Below are positions 53,630 to 62,934 of a stretch of DNA of 64,000 nucleotides, in pieces. The DNA is from Neorhizobium galegae (GTDB lineage: Bacteria > Pseudomonadota > Alphaproteobacteria > Rhizobiales > Rhizobiaceae), in assembly GCF_017877055.1 (NCBI RefSeq), contig NZ_JAGIPG010000004.1, positions 496,001 to 560,000 of the forward strand. The letters run 5' to 3'. A program made the translations under genes and the position numbers. The first letter of the stretch is position 1; every line of letters begins with the position of its first letter. Below the pieces are notes generated by a model, which was not told the DNA's origin, did not search any database, and was given only the letters and a program-made list of their open reading frames with translations.

Positions 53630-54236
53630 GGCTTAAGGAAATCGACGCTTGCTGCCATCTATCTTGCTCTTTCTGCGCTCCCGCTAGGCCTCGCCGCGAT
53701 TGCGGAGGCGTCTACGGGTGACTCACTTGCGGAAGGAGCCACAGCGGCAGGAATGGTGGGAATGGCGATAATGGTCGCTCAATTGGGTAGCAGTGGGCGT
53801 TTCACGTTTATTTCATGACGGGTGGGGATCGACGTGACGACGGCGTTCCATAAATGGGCCGCTCCTGTCGGTCTGCTTCGGCTCGCCGCCCATCCGGTGC
53901 TTTTGGCGGGACCTTTCGATTCCGCCAATCCTATCCCCGTGTTTGCGCGTTTGTTGAACTTGATGACCGCGCCGAAAGTTGCAAGCGGGTGCTCTCGCAC
54001 TTGCCCTTTTCTTCATGCTCACAATCACTGCAGTCCTGCGCGACCGTTTGCCAATCGGTTACGGACTATCGCGGCTCAGTCACGGTGCTCTTGCTTTGGC
54101 TGCGCTGGTTCTTTCGTTGCAGCATATATTGCCTTTGGGAGCCTATGCCGATGTGCCATCGCGCCTTTATTGGCTTGGTCTAACGCTTGGTTTTATTCTG
54201 TTCTGGCTATCGAGGCATTTTATGGTCTGGTGTTGA
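53630..54236 (+). pseudogene. Ferric-reductase-like membrane protein remnant
   Basis: The translation has TM stretches (LAAIYLALSALPLGLAAIAE; LALALFFMLTITAVL) and DVTTAFHKWAAPVGLLRLAAHPVLLAG, matching the haem-binding membrane part of ferric reductase-like proteins. There are three lesions: an in-frame TGA at 53816-53818, a frameshift near 53985, and truncation at 54230 where a 149-bp inverted-repeat element begins and supplies the stop codon. The FAD/NAD(P)H domains are gone. Confidence 0.7.
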
Positions 54237-54379
54237 TTTCCGCTTCGAATTGACCAGGTTGTGGGTTTCGCAATGATCCAGAAATGCCTCGAATTAGTTA
54301 TCTGTTTCAGATGCTTCCGGAGGGCAGCCCGGATCAGCGCCAAGTGAAAATTCGGATCAATTCGAAGCGGAAATCAACA
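54231..54379. repeat. 149-bp element with perfect 23-bp terminal inverted repeats
   Basis: Positions 54231-54253 (beginning TGTTGATTTCCGC) are the exact reverse complement of 54357-54379. The ends are TG...CA. The 103-bp interior codes for nothing recognisable. No target-site duplication is apparent. It looks like a MITE or a solo pair of insertion-sequence ends; the TG/CA ends recall IS21-type elements, but the family is not confirmed. It truncates coding sequence on the left, and on the right a minus-strand frame also ends at its border. Confidence 0.75.
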
Positions 54380-54480
54380 TAACATAGTAATATCTTGATC
54401 GCTTGGCAGACCGAATTCCTCCGCCAGTTCGCTCAGTGCTGCGATGAACGCCTTCTCGGCGGTCGAGCCAGGCAGACGCT
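54374..54480 (-). pseudogene. Truncated fragment of an unknown gene
   Basis: A minus-strand frame reads LERLPGSTAEKAFIAALSEL then AEEFGLPSDQ and stops inside the right end of the inverted-repeat element. It looks like a real helical protein end in composition, but no family was recognised. It is probably the remainder of a gene cut by the element. Beyond it, to 54693, I see no supported gene. Confidence 0.3.
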
Positions 54481-54693
54481 CCAGGCGGCGGGTTGAACGC
54501 CTATCTCGTTCATGTCCTGTCGCCGGCCGACCTCGGCGCAATCGCCACGACGGGCCGCGCGCGGGCGCGCATAGCCAAAGATGGCCGCGCTAGAAATACA
54601 ACCTGCGATTTATCATCGATTAACCAGAAGATGCTGTCATTCGGGGAGGTTTGGTTTTGCGTCCTTTTAGACTTGTTGTCACGGAGAAGGATA

Positions 54694-57600
54694 ATGCGCA
54701 AATTCCAGGGTTCAACGAGAAGCCCCGAATTCATTCCAGTTGCCTCGATGCGCAGGGTCTTTTTTCATCCATCGCCGATCGGGGCGGCTTGCACGTGGTT
54801 CTTTTCGTCAAACTCACCCATGCGGGTGCGAACCGGATGTGAACCAGCCACCAGATGGTACAATCTGCGCCTGCCGCGCGTTGCGTTGATTGGCTGCTTG
54901 ATGACTGGCGCCGCATACCCTGCCTTGGCGCAGACTGCCTGGACCGGCGCAGCAGGGAACGACGATTGGTTCGACGCCGGAAACTGGGACATGTCTACCG
55001 TGCCGGATGCCTCCACCTCTATCGAAGTCGACCCCGGCAACGCAGTGATTTCCGGCAACGCCGCTGAAGGCGACAATGTCTCTATAGGATCTGGAGGGAC
55101 GGTGACCGTAACAGGAACAGGATCCACGTTGACGACCACGGAAACCCGTACGGATGGGGGAACGTTCACTATCGAGGATGGCGGCCTTGTCACCAACAGC
55201 AGCGGCGTCGTAGGTGGCATTGCTACTATCTCAGGCACCGACGCTGGCGGCAATGCATCAACCTGGATCAACAACGACTATTTCGCAGTTGGCGATGGCG
55301 GGGCCGGCACACTGAATATCCTCGACGGCGGCAAGGTTATCGTCAACACCGATGCTATCCTTGGCCAATTATTCCACGGCAATGCATTGGTCTCAGGGCC
55401 CGGGTCGTCCTGGGAAAATACCGGACGGCTGACCATCGACAACGGAAGTCTGCGTATCGAAGACGGCAGCAGTGTCTCGAACACATTGGGTATCGTCGGT
55501 GATTCAGACACTGGTGATGTAGTCGTGACTGGCCCAGGCTCGAGCTGGATCAACACGGGACAGCTGACGGTCGGGAGCTTCGCTACGGGTACTATGCGCG
55601 TCGAGAACGGCGCTGCCGTCATCAGCAACCAAGGCTATGTCGGCGCCAGCGTCGGCAGCGATGGAAGTGTCACCGTGACGGGGAATGGCTCCAGCTGGCA
55701 GGTGACGGATTTTAACCTCACCCTGGGGAATTTCGGCGTCGGCTCGATGACCATTGACGACGGGGGGCGGGTGTTCGCAAAGACCGGGGTTCGGCTTGGT
55801 GTTTCGGCAACTGATGCAATCGGAACGCTGAACATTAATGGCACGCCGGGTGCTCGCGGTGTATTGGAAACCGGTGGATTTCGGGGCGGCATGGGAACCG
55901 CCGATCTCACGCTCGATGGGGGCATCGTGCGAGCCATCGATGACAATGCCGCGTTCTTTTCCAACTATGGCACTCAGCAGGTGCAGTTGGGAGCTGGTGG
56001 CGGCATCATCGATACCGATGGCCATGACATCGGCATCGCTCCTGTAATTACCGGCGTCGGCCGCTTGACCAAGGACGGCCTGGGCACCCTCACCCTGACC
56101 GGCGAAAACATCTATGGTGGCAGCACTACCATCACCGCCGGCACGTTGCAGCTCGGTGAGGGCGGAACGACGGGCTCTATCCTTGGCGACGTGACCGATA
56201 ACGGCATCCTGGCCTTCAACCGTTCGGATGTCGTGACGTTCGGCGGGACGATTTCGGGAATGGGGGGCGTCTATCAGATCGGCACGGGGCAGACTATCCT
56301 CACGGCCGACAGTTCAGGCCTCACCGGTGTTTCACAGGTCCAGAACGGCATCCTTTCGGTCAACGGCATTCTTGGCGGCGCGATGGAAGTCAGAGGCGGG
56401 CGGCTTCAGGGCATCGGCCAGGTAGGAGACACCACCAACTTTGCCGGCGGCGTGATCGCACCCGGCAATTCCATAGGCACGCTGACTGTTTCCGGCAATT
56501 ATATCGGCAATGGCGGTACCCTGGAAATCGAGACGGTGCTGGGGAATGACAGTTCGGCCACAGACAAATTGGTCGTCACCGGAAACACGTCCGGCAACAC
56601 CAATGTTCACGTGATCAATCTTGGCGGTCTCGGCGAGCAAACTAGCGAAGGCATCAAGATCGTCGATGTCGGCGGAACCTCGGGCGGAGGCTTCACGCTT
56701 TTGGGCAGTTACACGTTCGAGGGCGATCCGGCCGTGGTCGCAGGCGCCTATGCCTATCGCCTCTACCAGGGGGGTGTGAGCACTCCCGCCGACGGTGACT
56801 GGTATCTCCGTACGGCGCTTCTGAATTCCGGCAGTCCCTGGACCCCGCTCTACCAGGCGGGCGCTCCCGTCTACGAGGCCTATGCCGGGGTGTTGCAGAG
56901 CTTCAACGAGCCCGACACGCTGCAACAGCGTCTCGGCAACCGCTCGTGGTCCGACGGCGCGGTCGCGGTGAACACGCCGCCCAATGCCGACAGTGCCGGA
57001 ATCGGGATGTGGGGGCGAATCTTGGGCCGCCGTACCAGCATCAATCCGAGGGACTCGACGACCGGGGCCAACTATGACGCAGACATCTGGCAATTTCAGG
57101 TGGGGGCCGACGGACAGTTCTATTCCGGAGATGCGGGCGATCTGATTGGCGGTCTCTCGGTGCGCTACGGTACAATTTCCGCCGGTGTGTCTTCGATTTT
57201 TGGCGACGGTTCGATTAGCAGCACTGGCTATGGTCTGGGCGGATCGATGACCTGGTACGGGAAAACCGGCTTTTATCTCGATGCTCAGTCGAACGCCACC
57301 TGGTACGACAGCGACCTTTCCTCTTCCACCGCCGGTACCAGCCTGATTTCGGGCAATAATGGCTTCGGCTATGCATTCGGACTGGAGGCAGGACAACAGA
57401 TTGCGCTCGGCGCCAACTGGTCAGTTACCCCACAGGCACAGCTGAGCTATTCGGCAGTCAACTACAACGACTTCACCGACCCCTTCGGCGGTGCGGTTTC
57501 CCTGACGGACGCACATAAGCTCAGGGGGCGTCTAGGGATCTCTGCCGACTACGAGGACAGCTGGGCCGACAGAACGGGCCAGACAAGCCGTCTCCATGCC

Positions 57601-57837
57601 TATGGCATTGCGAACCTCTACTACGACTTACAGTCGAACTCGGATGTCAGGCTTTCCGGTGTCAAGTTCACTACCGAGCAGGACCCGCTCTGGGGTGGCC
57701 TCGGTCTTGGGGGCACTTACAACTGGGGCAATGATAAATATGCCCTTTATGGCGAGGCCACGGTCGACACTAGTCTGAACAATTTCGGGGACAGCTATAC
57801 CCTGACTGGAAGAATTGGTCTGAATGTCAAATTCTAG
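54694..57837 (+). CDS. Autotransporter (type Va) with beta-helix passenger
   Basis: The 1047-residue protein has a long N-terminal signal region (hydrophobic core near residues 70-90, VALIGCLMTGAAYPALAQ), a passenger (about 95-740) of repeated short motifs such as GSSWINTGQLTVG and VTGPGSSW, an autotransporter-associated repeat (DGLGTLTLTGENIYGGSTTI, in parts), and a C-terminal beta-barrel ending IGLNVKF with the terminal aromatic residue needed for outer-membrane assembly. It would be displayed on or released from the surface. The ATG at 54694 follows GGAGAAGG. The role (adhesion or other) is unknown. Confidence 0.88.
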   Translation: MRKFQGSTRSPEFIPVASMRRVFFHPSPIGAACTWFFSSNSPMRVRTGCEPATRWYNLRLPRVALIGCLMTGAAYPALAQTAWTGAAGNDDWFDAGNWDMSTVPDASTSIEVDPGNAVISGNAAEGDNVSIGSGGTVTVTGTGSTLTTTETRTDGGTFTIEDGGLVTNSSGVVGGIATISGTDAGGNASTWINNDYFAVGDGGAGTLNILDGGKVIVNTDAILGQLFHGNALVSGPGSSWENTGRLTIDNGSLRIEDGSSVSNTLGIVGDSDTGDVVVTGPGSSWINTGQLTVGSFATGTMRVENGAAVISNQGYVGASVGSDGSVTVTGNGSSWQVTDFNLTLGNFGVGSMTIDDGGRVFAKTGVRLGVSATDAIGTLNINGTPGARGVLETGGFRGGMGTADLTLDGGIVRAIDDNAAFFSNYGTQQVQLGAGGGIIDTDGHDIGIAPVITGVGRLTKDGLGTLTLTGENIYGGSTTITAGTLQLGEGGTTGSILGDVTDNGILAFNRSDVVTFGGTISGMGGVYQIGTGQTILTADSSGLTGVSQVQNGILSVNGILGGAMEVRGGRLQGIGQVGDTTNFAGGVIAPGNSIGTLTVSGNYIGNGGTLEIETVLGNDSSATDKLVVTGNTSGNTNVHVINLGGLGEQTSEGIKIVDVGGTSGGGFTLLGSYTFEGDPAVVAGAYAYRLYQGGVSTPADGDWYLRTALLNSGSPWTPLYQAGAPVYEAYAGVLQSFNEPDTLQQRLGNRSWSDGAVAVNTPPNADSAGIGMWGRILGRRTSINPRDSTTGANYDADIWQFQVGADGQFYSGDAGDLIGGLSVRYGTISAGVSSIFGDGSISSTGYGLGGSMTWYGKTGFYLDAQSNATWYDSDLSSSTAGTSLISGNNGFGYAFGLEAGQQIALGANWSVTPQAQLSYSAVNYNDFTDPFGGAVSLTDAHKLRGRLGISADYEDSWADRTGQTSRLHAYGIANLYYDLQSNSDVRLSGVKFTTEQDPLWGGLGLGGTYNWGNDKYALYGEATVDTSLNNFGDSYTLTGRIGLNVKF

Positions 57838-58049
57838 GCTGCAAGGGCTCGGTGCGGAGATAAAACCTCCTGAGCGGCAATACGAAACTGTGAAACGAAG
57901 GTGCAACAGCCTCAGGCCATCAACGCCACCAATACCCCACAGCAGCGATGCTGCCGACACCAGCACCGAGGTCTTGCAATTGAAAACTCGCAAGATTGGG
58001 AGCATTTCCTCTGCTTGGCGTAGGATTTCGCCCCCTCCCGCAAACGACC

Positions 58050-58200
58050 CCAGCATGTTCAATTCTGTCGATCTCACGCCGCTCCGGGATTTGGACCCCG
58101 AAGCCGAGCGTTTCATTGTCGAATAGGTCCAGGACGCGCATCGCAACATGCGCTTCGACATCATAGTACAAGTTCCAGGCAGGAAGCCGGAGCCGAGGCA
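58050..58200 (+). pseudogene. Possible remnant of a small membrane-protein gene
   Basis: The frame reads VDLTPLRDLDPEAERFIVE, then TAG at 58124-58126, then VQDAHRNMRFDIIVQVPG in the same frame. The continuation after the stop suggests that a Trp codon (TGG) became TAG. The phrase resembles a soluble segment that I associate with small rhizobial membrane proteins, but this is weak. The surrounding sequence gives no start. Confidence 0.25.
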
Positions 58201-58693
58201 GTCCAGACGATGCAACAGGCTGTTCGATACGATTTCAAGGATCGCATCGCTCGTACCAGCCGGGAACAGCGCGAGCCTCTTCGGAAAGGTCGGCGTGCAC
58301 TTCTTGTCGGAGTTCTGACCTGCTACTGAGAATTGCGGCAAGCCAGCTCATTATGAACATGCGGGCCCGGCGACGCTGACCAGAATTTTCAGCAAAAGTC
58401 TCCTCATTTCGGCTGGATCGCGCATTGGCGACCACTCGAAATCTTCTTCGATTCGGCGCCGCTTGTCGCAGCGTTTGGCAACAGCCCAGGTAAAGGTCGT
58501 TTCAGTGTGAGGTGCGGCTAACATCGGGCTCCAGCCCGGGAAAACAGCGCCCGTCAACCTACTATCAGAAAATTCTGATGACTCATTTCATTACGTCCTC
58601 CTTTCGGGAGATTGACTTGTGACAAACGCAAACATCGCGGTTGCCGCTAACTTGTCTGCGTGGAACCTGAAGATTGTGTTGGGAGCGTCCGTC
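58201..58693. other. Gap without a convincing gene
   Basis: About 490 bp separate the eroded region from the small lipoprotein gene. Short frames on both strands lack good starts and recognisable domains. No box or hairpin stood out. Confidence 0.35.
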
Positions 58694-58900
58694 ATGAAAA
58701 TTCTGATCGCAGCATTGATCGCCTGCTCGGCAATGGGATGCACACAGACAACTCGATATGTGACCGTGCCCGGTCACGCTTACAAAACCGATCCTGCCTG
58801 CAAGCGCAGTCAACCTCCGTCCAAGTTCGACGAGCGTTGCGATTGCCCAAAGCTTGGCATCAAGAACTTCACACCTCCCAACGGCTGCTGGGGCGCATAG
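58694..58900 (+). CDS. Small lipoprotein
   Basis: The 68-residue protein has a short signal peptide with a lipobox-like SAMGC, Cys at position 16. The mature part contains four more cysteines (TDPACKRSQ, ERCDCPKLG, NGCWGA), which could form two disulfides in the periplasm. GGGAG precedes the ATG at 58694. It stands alone on the plus strand. I do not recognise the family; small lipoproteins of this size are common in rhizobia. Confidence 0.7.
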   Translation: MKILIAALIACSAMGCTQTTRYVTVPGHAYKTDPACKRSQPPSKFDERCDCPKLGIKNFTPPNGCWGA

Positions 58901-58942
58901 GGCCGGCGCAAGCAGGCAAACCTCGCCAGGCTCCTGCGGACA

Positions 58943-59167
58943 CTATGATCTGACGTCATGCTTGAGCAAGGCCACGGCCAGATCACAGATGCGGATCATG
59001 TTGGAGTACCGAACCTTTTCGTTGAGCGTAATGTCCACCTGCGGATCATCAAGCGAAGGTGCGCTGAAAATGTGCTCGCCATCTTCAATCTCCTGTAGTC
59101 TCCGCCGAAAACGCTCTAACTGCGTTGCAACAAATTCATATTGCTGCTCATGATTGGGATTATTCAT
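58943..59167 (-). CDS. Small hypothetical helical protein
   Basis: The 74-residue protein is mostly alpha-helical in composition: an N-terminal QQYEFVATQLERFRRRLQEI and a C-terminal YSNMIRICDLAVALLKHD. A strong GGAGGCACG binding site precedes the ATG at 59167, which supports expression. No signal peptide or TM helix is present. No family was recognised. It is convergent with the lipoprotein gene. Confidence 0.65.
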   Translation of the reverse strand: MNNPNHEQQYEFVATQLERFRRRLQEIEDGEHIFSAPSLDDPQVDITLNEKVRYSNMIRICDLAVALLKHDVRS

Positions 59168-59514
59168 ACGTGCCTCCGCTCGCTTTCCCCCTGTATTCGG
59201 AAAGAGCCGTACTGCTTTAATAGTATCTCGAAGCTGATCTTGAATTTTGTTATTATATCTCTGAACGCCTGATGATGCGACAAAAATGCTGCATATGGGA
59301 ATAACGTGGATCCAAGAATATGCTTAGCACCGGCTAGCGGTGGATCGCAATTTCGCAGAAAAATACAATGTGGGCAAATGCTTGAAAGCCTTCTTCAGTT
59401 CTGGCATCTATGATTTAGCGCACACGGTTTAGGACACTATTATTCAGATAAGGAAGTACGCTCTGCTAACGTCAATACTATTTTAGCAAATTACATTGTG
59501 TTAGCGCGGAGCCA
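59168..59514. other. AT-richer gap without a gene
   Basis: This 347-bp stretch is visibly richer in A and T than its surroundings and has no open frame with support. It may be foreign DNA or a regulatory region for the flanking genes. No repeat or FNR box was found. Confidence 0.4.
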
Positions 59515-59690
59515 ATGCCTCACGCGAGCAATTCGGACCGGCCGCTGTCGTTGCAGCACGCGCTGCACCGACACGCCCAGGATATTTACCGCGAGGTCTT
59601 CGCACGTTCCGGGCCTACGCTTGGGATGCGCGTCAAGAAGACGTTGCACACCGAATTGCGTAGGTTGCCCTCCAGCGGTCCTAAGATCGG
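59515..59690 (+). pseudogene. ChaB-family remnant
   Basis: The start MPHASNSDRPLSLQHALHRHAQDIYREVF matches (in parts) the beginning of ChaB (DLP..LP.HAQDIYR.AFN). The proper continuation is in another frame: AYAWDARQEDVAHRIA, then TAG, then VALQRS, where intact ChaB has AHRIAWAAVK. So one frameshift and one Trp-to-stop change break the gene. The translated 65-residue frame therefore has a meaningless C-terminal half. Confidence 0.6.
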
Positions 59691-59858
59691 CGACATGTGG
59701 ACAGCCCGTTAAGAGACACTCGTTTTCGACGCAACTTTGGTGAACGGGAATTTGACATGGCGCAATTCCCGTCCGCTAAAGTTACCGCAATATGTGTCGG
59801 CGGCGGGAGAACGGCCTCTTCGGAGCTTGTCGCGCTCGGCGCAGAAAGATGGCTGACT

Positions 59859-60575
59859 ATGGCACATGAGAGATCTGTGGCTTTGAGCGCTCGCGATTTG
59901 ACAAAGACCTATAATACGGGTGCGACGGAAGTGAGGGCACTGAACCACGTGGACCTTGATCTTTATCAGGGTGAACTGGTTGTGCTTCTCGGACCGTCTG
60001 GCAGCGGCAAATCGACCCTGCTTAACATCCTGGGCGGCCTGGACAAGCCGACTGCTGGAGAAGTGCTTTTCCGAGATCACGATCTCACCAAGGCGAGTGA
60101 TCGGGAACTCAACCTCTACCGGCGGGACCATGTCGGCTTCGTATTCCAGTTCTACAATCTAATTCCGAGCCTTACTGCGCGGGAAAACGTCGCTCTGGTC
60201 ACCGAGATCGCGCCCAACCCAATGTCGCCCTCTGATGCCCTAAACCTTGTCGGCCTGCATGATCGGCAGAACCATTTTCCAGCACAGCTCTCAGGCGGCG
60301 AGCAGCAGCGGGTGGCGATCGCCAGGGCAATCGCGAAGCGACCGGATCTCCTGTTCTGCGATGAGCCAACAGGTGCACTCGACAGCAAGACCGGCATTCT
60401 GGTGCTCGATGCCATTCTGCGCATCAACAGGGAAATGGGGACAACCACGGCGCTGATCACGCATAACGCCGGAATTGCGGATGTGGCAAACCGCGTGATT
60501 TTCTTCGCCGATGGACGGATCGTCAACATAAAGGTCAACGAGACGCAACGCTCGACATCAGAACTCGCGTGGTGA
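59859..60575 (+). CDS. ABC transporter ATP-binding protein (MacB/LolD type)
   Basis: The 238-residue ATPase has Walker A GPSGSGKST, the Q-loop (FVFQFYNLIPSLTARENV), the ABC signature LSGGEQQRVAIARA, Walker B LLFCDEPTGALDS and the H-loop ITHN. The type is that of LolD/MacB ATPases that work with FtsX-like permeases. The start MAHERS at 59859 puts the domain about ten residues in; in-frame ATGs at 59757 and earlier would add a non-conserved extension. The permease begins 3 bp after the stop. Confidence 0.93.
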   Translation: MAHERSVALSARDLTKTYNTGATEVRALNHVDLDLYQGELVVLLGPSGSGKSTLLNILGGLDKPTAGEVLFRDHDLTKASDRELNLYRRDHVGFVFQFYNLIPSLTARENVALVTEIAPNPMSPSDALNLVGLHDRQNHFPAQLSGGEQQRVAIARAIAKRPDLLFCDEPTGALDSKTGILVLDAILRINREMGTTTALITHNAGIADVANRVIFFADGRIVNIKVNETQRSTSELAW

Positions 60576-60578
60576 GCC

Positions 60579-62930
60579 ATGCGCAGCCTTGATCGAAAAC
60601 TTCTGAGGGATTTGTGGCGGCTTAGGATGCAGGTTCTAGCGATCGCTCTTGTTGTCGCGTCCGGCACTGCTCTCCTGGTCATGGCGCTGACAACGATCCA
60701 GGCGCTACAGGAAACCACTGCCGCCTACTATGAGCGCGCACGGTTCGCCGAGATTTTTGCGCAAGCGAAGCGGGCACCGGAGCGCCTTCTCCGGGACATT
60801 ACGAGCATCCCTGATGTGGCGAATGCGGAAAGTCGGGTCGTGCACGGCGCCATTCTCGATATCCGGGATTTCAATGAGCCGGTCATCGGCCAGTTTATCT
60901 CGCTTCCCGAATACGGGCCGCAACTGCACAACATGCTGGTGCTTCGCTCGGGACGTCTTCCCACAGCCGGCGCAGAGTACGAGGTTGTCGTCAACGAGCC
61001 CTTTGCAGATGCGCACGGCCTCGTTGCCGGTGATCACTTCGATGCCGTACTCGGTTCTCAAAAGCGGACCCTGAGAATTGTCGGTACCGCTCTAAGCCCG
61101 GAATTCGTCTATGCCATTGCTCCGGGCGGTTTGATGCCGGACGATAGACGCTTCGGGCTCGTCTGGATGGGCCGGGAACGCCTTGCAGCTGCACTGGACA
61201 TGAAGCAATCCTTCAACAGCGTCACGCTGACGTTGCTCCGCGGAGCTGATCCGAGGGAGATCATCGCCCGTCTGGACACACTGCTTTTTCCCTATGGCGG
61301 CACGGGTGCCTACGCCCGGGAGGATCAGATTTCCAACTGGTTCCTGCAGAGCGAGATTCGTCAACAGATAAACATGTCGCGGATCATGCCGACAATTTTC
61401 CTCGCCGTCGCAGCTTTTCTGACCAACATGGTAATGGCCCGCCTTATTCAAACGGAAAGGCGAGAAATCGGTCTCCTGAAAGCATTTGGCTACAGTGACT
61501 GGGCCATCGGCTGGCACTACGCGAAGATGGTGTTGGTCATAGCCTCGATCGGCGTCCTTCTCGGCTGGGGGACGGGGGCGGTGCTGGGCCATTGGAACAC
61601 CAGTCTCTATGCCAACTTCTATCGCTTCCCCTTTTTGCTTTACCGGCCCGGCCCACAGGCTTTTCTGACCTCCGCCGCCATCAGCCTCGCGGCCGCACTG
61701 GCCGGATCGCTAGCGGTGGTGATCAGGGTCATTCGGCTTCCGCCCGCAGCGGCGATGGCGCCGCCCAGCCCACCGGCATACGGTCGGGCGTCAGCGGCTT
61801 TCGATGTTCTCGACGAACCGACAAGGATAATCATGCGGCGGCTCATCCGGTGGCCGTTGCGCGCTGGGTTAACCACTTTGGGATTGGCGATGTCGGTCGC
61901 GGTGCTCGTGCTGGCTTTGCAATGGATGGATGCGATCAATCATCTTGCCCGCACAGTCTTCGAAACAGCGCAGCATCAGGACGCAACGGTCGCTTTCAGC
62001 GATTTCCGACCGGCGGGGGCCGAAATCAATTTCCGATACCTGCCGTCGGTGCTTGCCACCGAGCCTTACCGCAACGTGGCGGCGCAATTATCCAACGGTC
62101 ATCGGGTCGAGCGTCAAGGAATTGTGGGGCTGCCGGAGGACGCGCGGCTCAGTCCGATCTACGACAATGTCGGAACGATTGTACGCCCTCGCAAGGATGG
62201 ATTGGTGATGTCGACGAAGCTTGCCGAGCTTCTGCACGTCCAGGTCGGGGAAACGGCGCGAATACAGATACTGGAAGGAGCCCGCCCGACGCTCGACCTG
62301 CCGGTTGTCCAGACATTCGAGACCTACATCGGTACACCCGTCTACATGGAGATCGAGGCGCTGAACCGGTTGATGAGGGATGGAAGGGTTATTTCGGGCG
62401 TGCATGTCAGCCTTGATGACGCAACGCAGACTGAACTGTTGACACGGCTCAAGGAACTTCCAGGCATCACCGCTATCCTTTTCCGAAAGGCTGCTATGGA
62501 CATGTTCTTTGCGACGATGGGCGAAACGATCGTGATCTTCATTGGCTTCTTTGTTACCTTCGCGGTGATCCTGTCCTTTGGTGTCAGCTACAATTCCATC
62601 CGTATCGCCCTTTCCGAGCGCTCTCGGGAGCTGGCGACGCTCGCCGTTCTCGGCTTCAGTGGGTGGGAGATCTCGTACATCTTGCTGGGGGAGATCGGGC
62701 TCCTGGCAATCGCCGCGATCCCGCTCGGTTGCCTGATCGGCTATCTGCTGTCCTGGTACATGGCTTCCGCCTTTGCGACCGAACTCTATCGGGTTCCCCT
62801 CATGGTCGAGGCGGCGACCTACGGCCAGGCCTCCATCATCACTGCCGCGACCGTGATCGCCTGCGCTGCTCTGGTTCGACGACGCCTGGACCGGCTGGAC
62901 CTGATCGGCGTCCTGAAAACGAGGGAATAG
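60579..62930 (+). CDS. FtsX/MacB-type ABC permease, duplicated form
   Basis: The 783-residue protein has two FtsX-like halves. Each comprises an extracytoplasmic domain and a cluster of TM helices (about 260-380 and 665-775), plus N-terminal and middle helices (about 17-38 and 425-445). The phrases ERREIGLLKAFGYSDW and ERSRELATLAVLGFSGWE are the typical coupling regions. Such permeases act as mechanotransmitters or lipoprotein/peptide exporters, not as classical channels. It forms an operon with the ATPase and adaptor. Confidence 0.9.
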   Translation: MRSLDRKLLRDLWRLRMQVLAIALVVASGTALLVMALTTIQALQETTAAYYERARFAEIFAQAKRAPERLLRDITSIPDVANAESRVVHGAILDIRDFNEPVIGQFISLPEYGPQLHNMLVLRSGRLPTAGAEYEVVVNEPFADAHGLVAGDHFDAVLGSQKRTLRIVGTALSPEFVYAIAPGGLMPDDRRFGLVWMGRERLAAALDMKQSFNSVTLTLLRGADPREIIARLDTLLFPYGGTGAYAREDQISNWFLQSEIRQQINMSRIMPTIFLAVAAFLTNMVMARLIQTERREIGLLKAFGYSDWAIGWHYAKMVLVIASIGVLLGWGTGAVLGHWNTSLYANFYRFPFLLYRPGPQAFLTSAAISLAAALAGSLAVVIRVIRLPPAAAMAPPSPPAYGRASAAFDVLDEPTRIIMRRLIRWPLRAGLTTLGLAMSVAVLVLALQWMDAINHLARTVFETAQHQDATVAFSDFRPAGAEINFRYLPSVLATEPYRNVAAQLSNGHRVERQGIVGLPEDARLSPIYDNVGTIVRPRKDGLVMSTKLAELLHVQVGETARIQILEGARPTLDLPVVQTFETYIGTPVYMEIEALNRLMRDGRVISGVHVSLDDATQTELLTRLKELPGITAILFRKAAMDMFFATMGETIVIFIGFFVTFAVILSFGVSYNSIRIALSERSRELATLAVLGFSGWEISYILLGEIGLLAIAAIPLGCLIGYLLSWYMASAFATELYRVPLMVEAATYGQASIITAATVIACAALVRRRLDRLDLIGVLKTRE

Positions 62931-62934
62931 TCTG

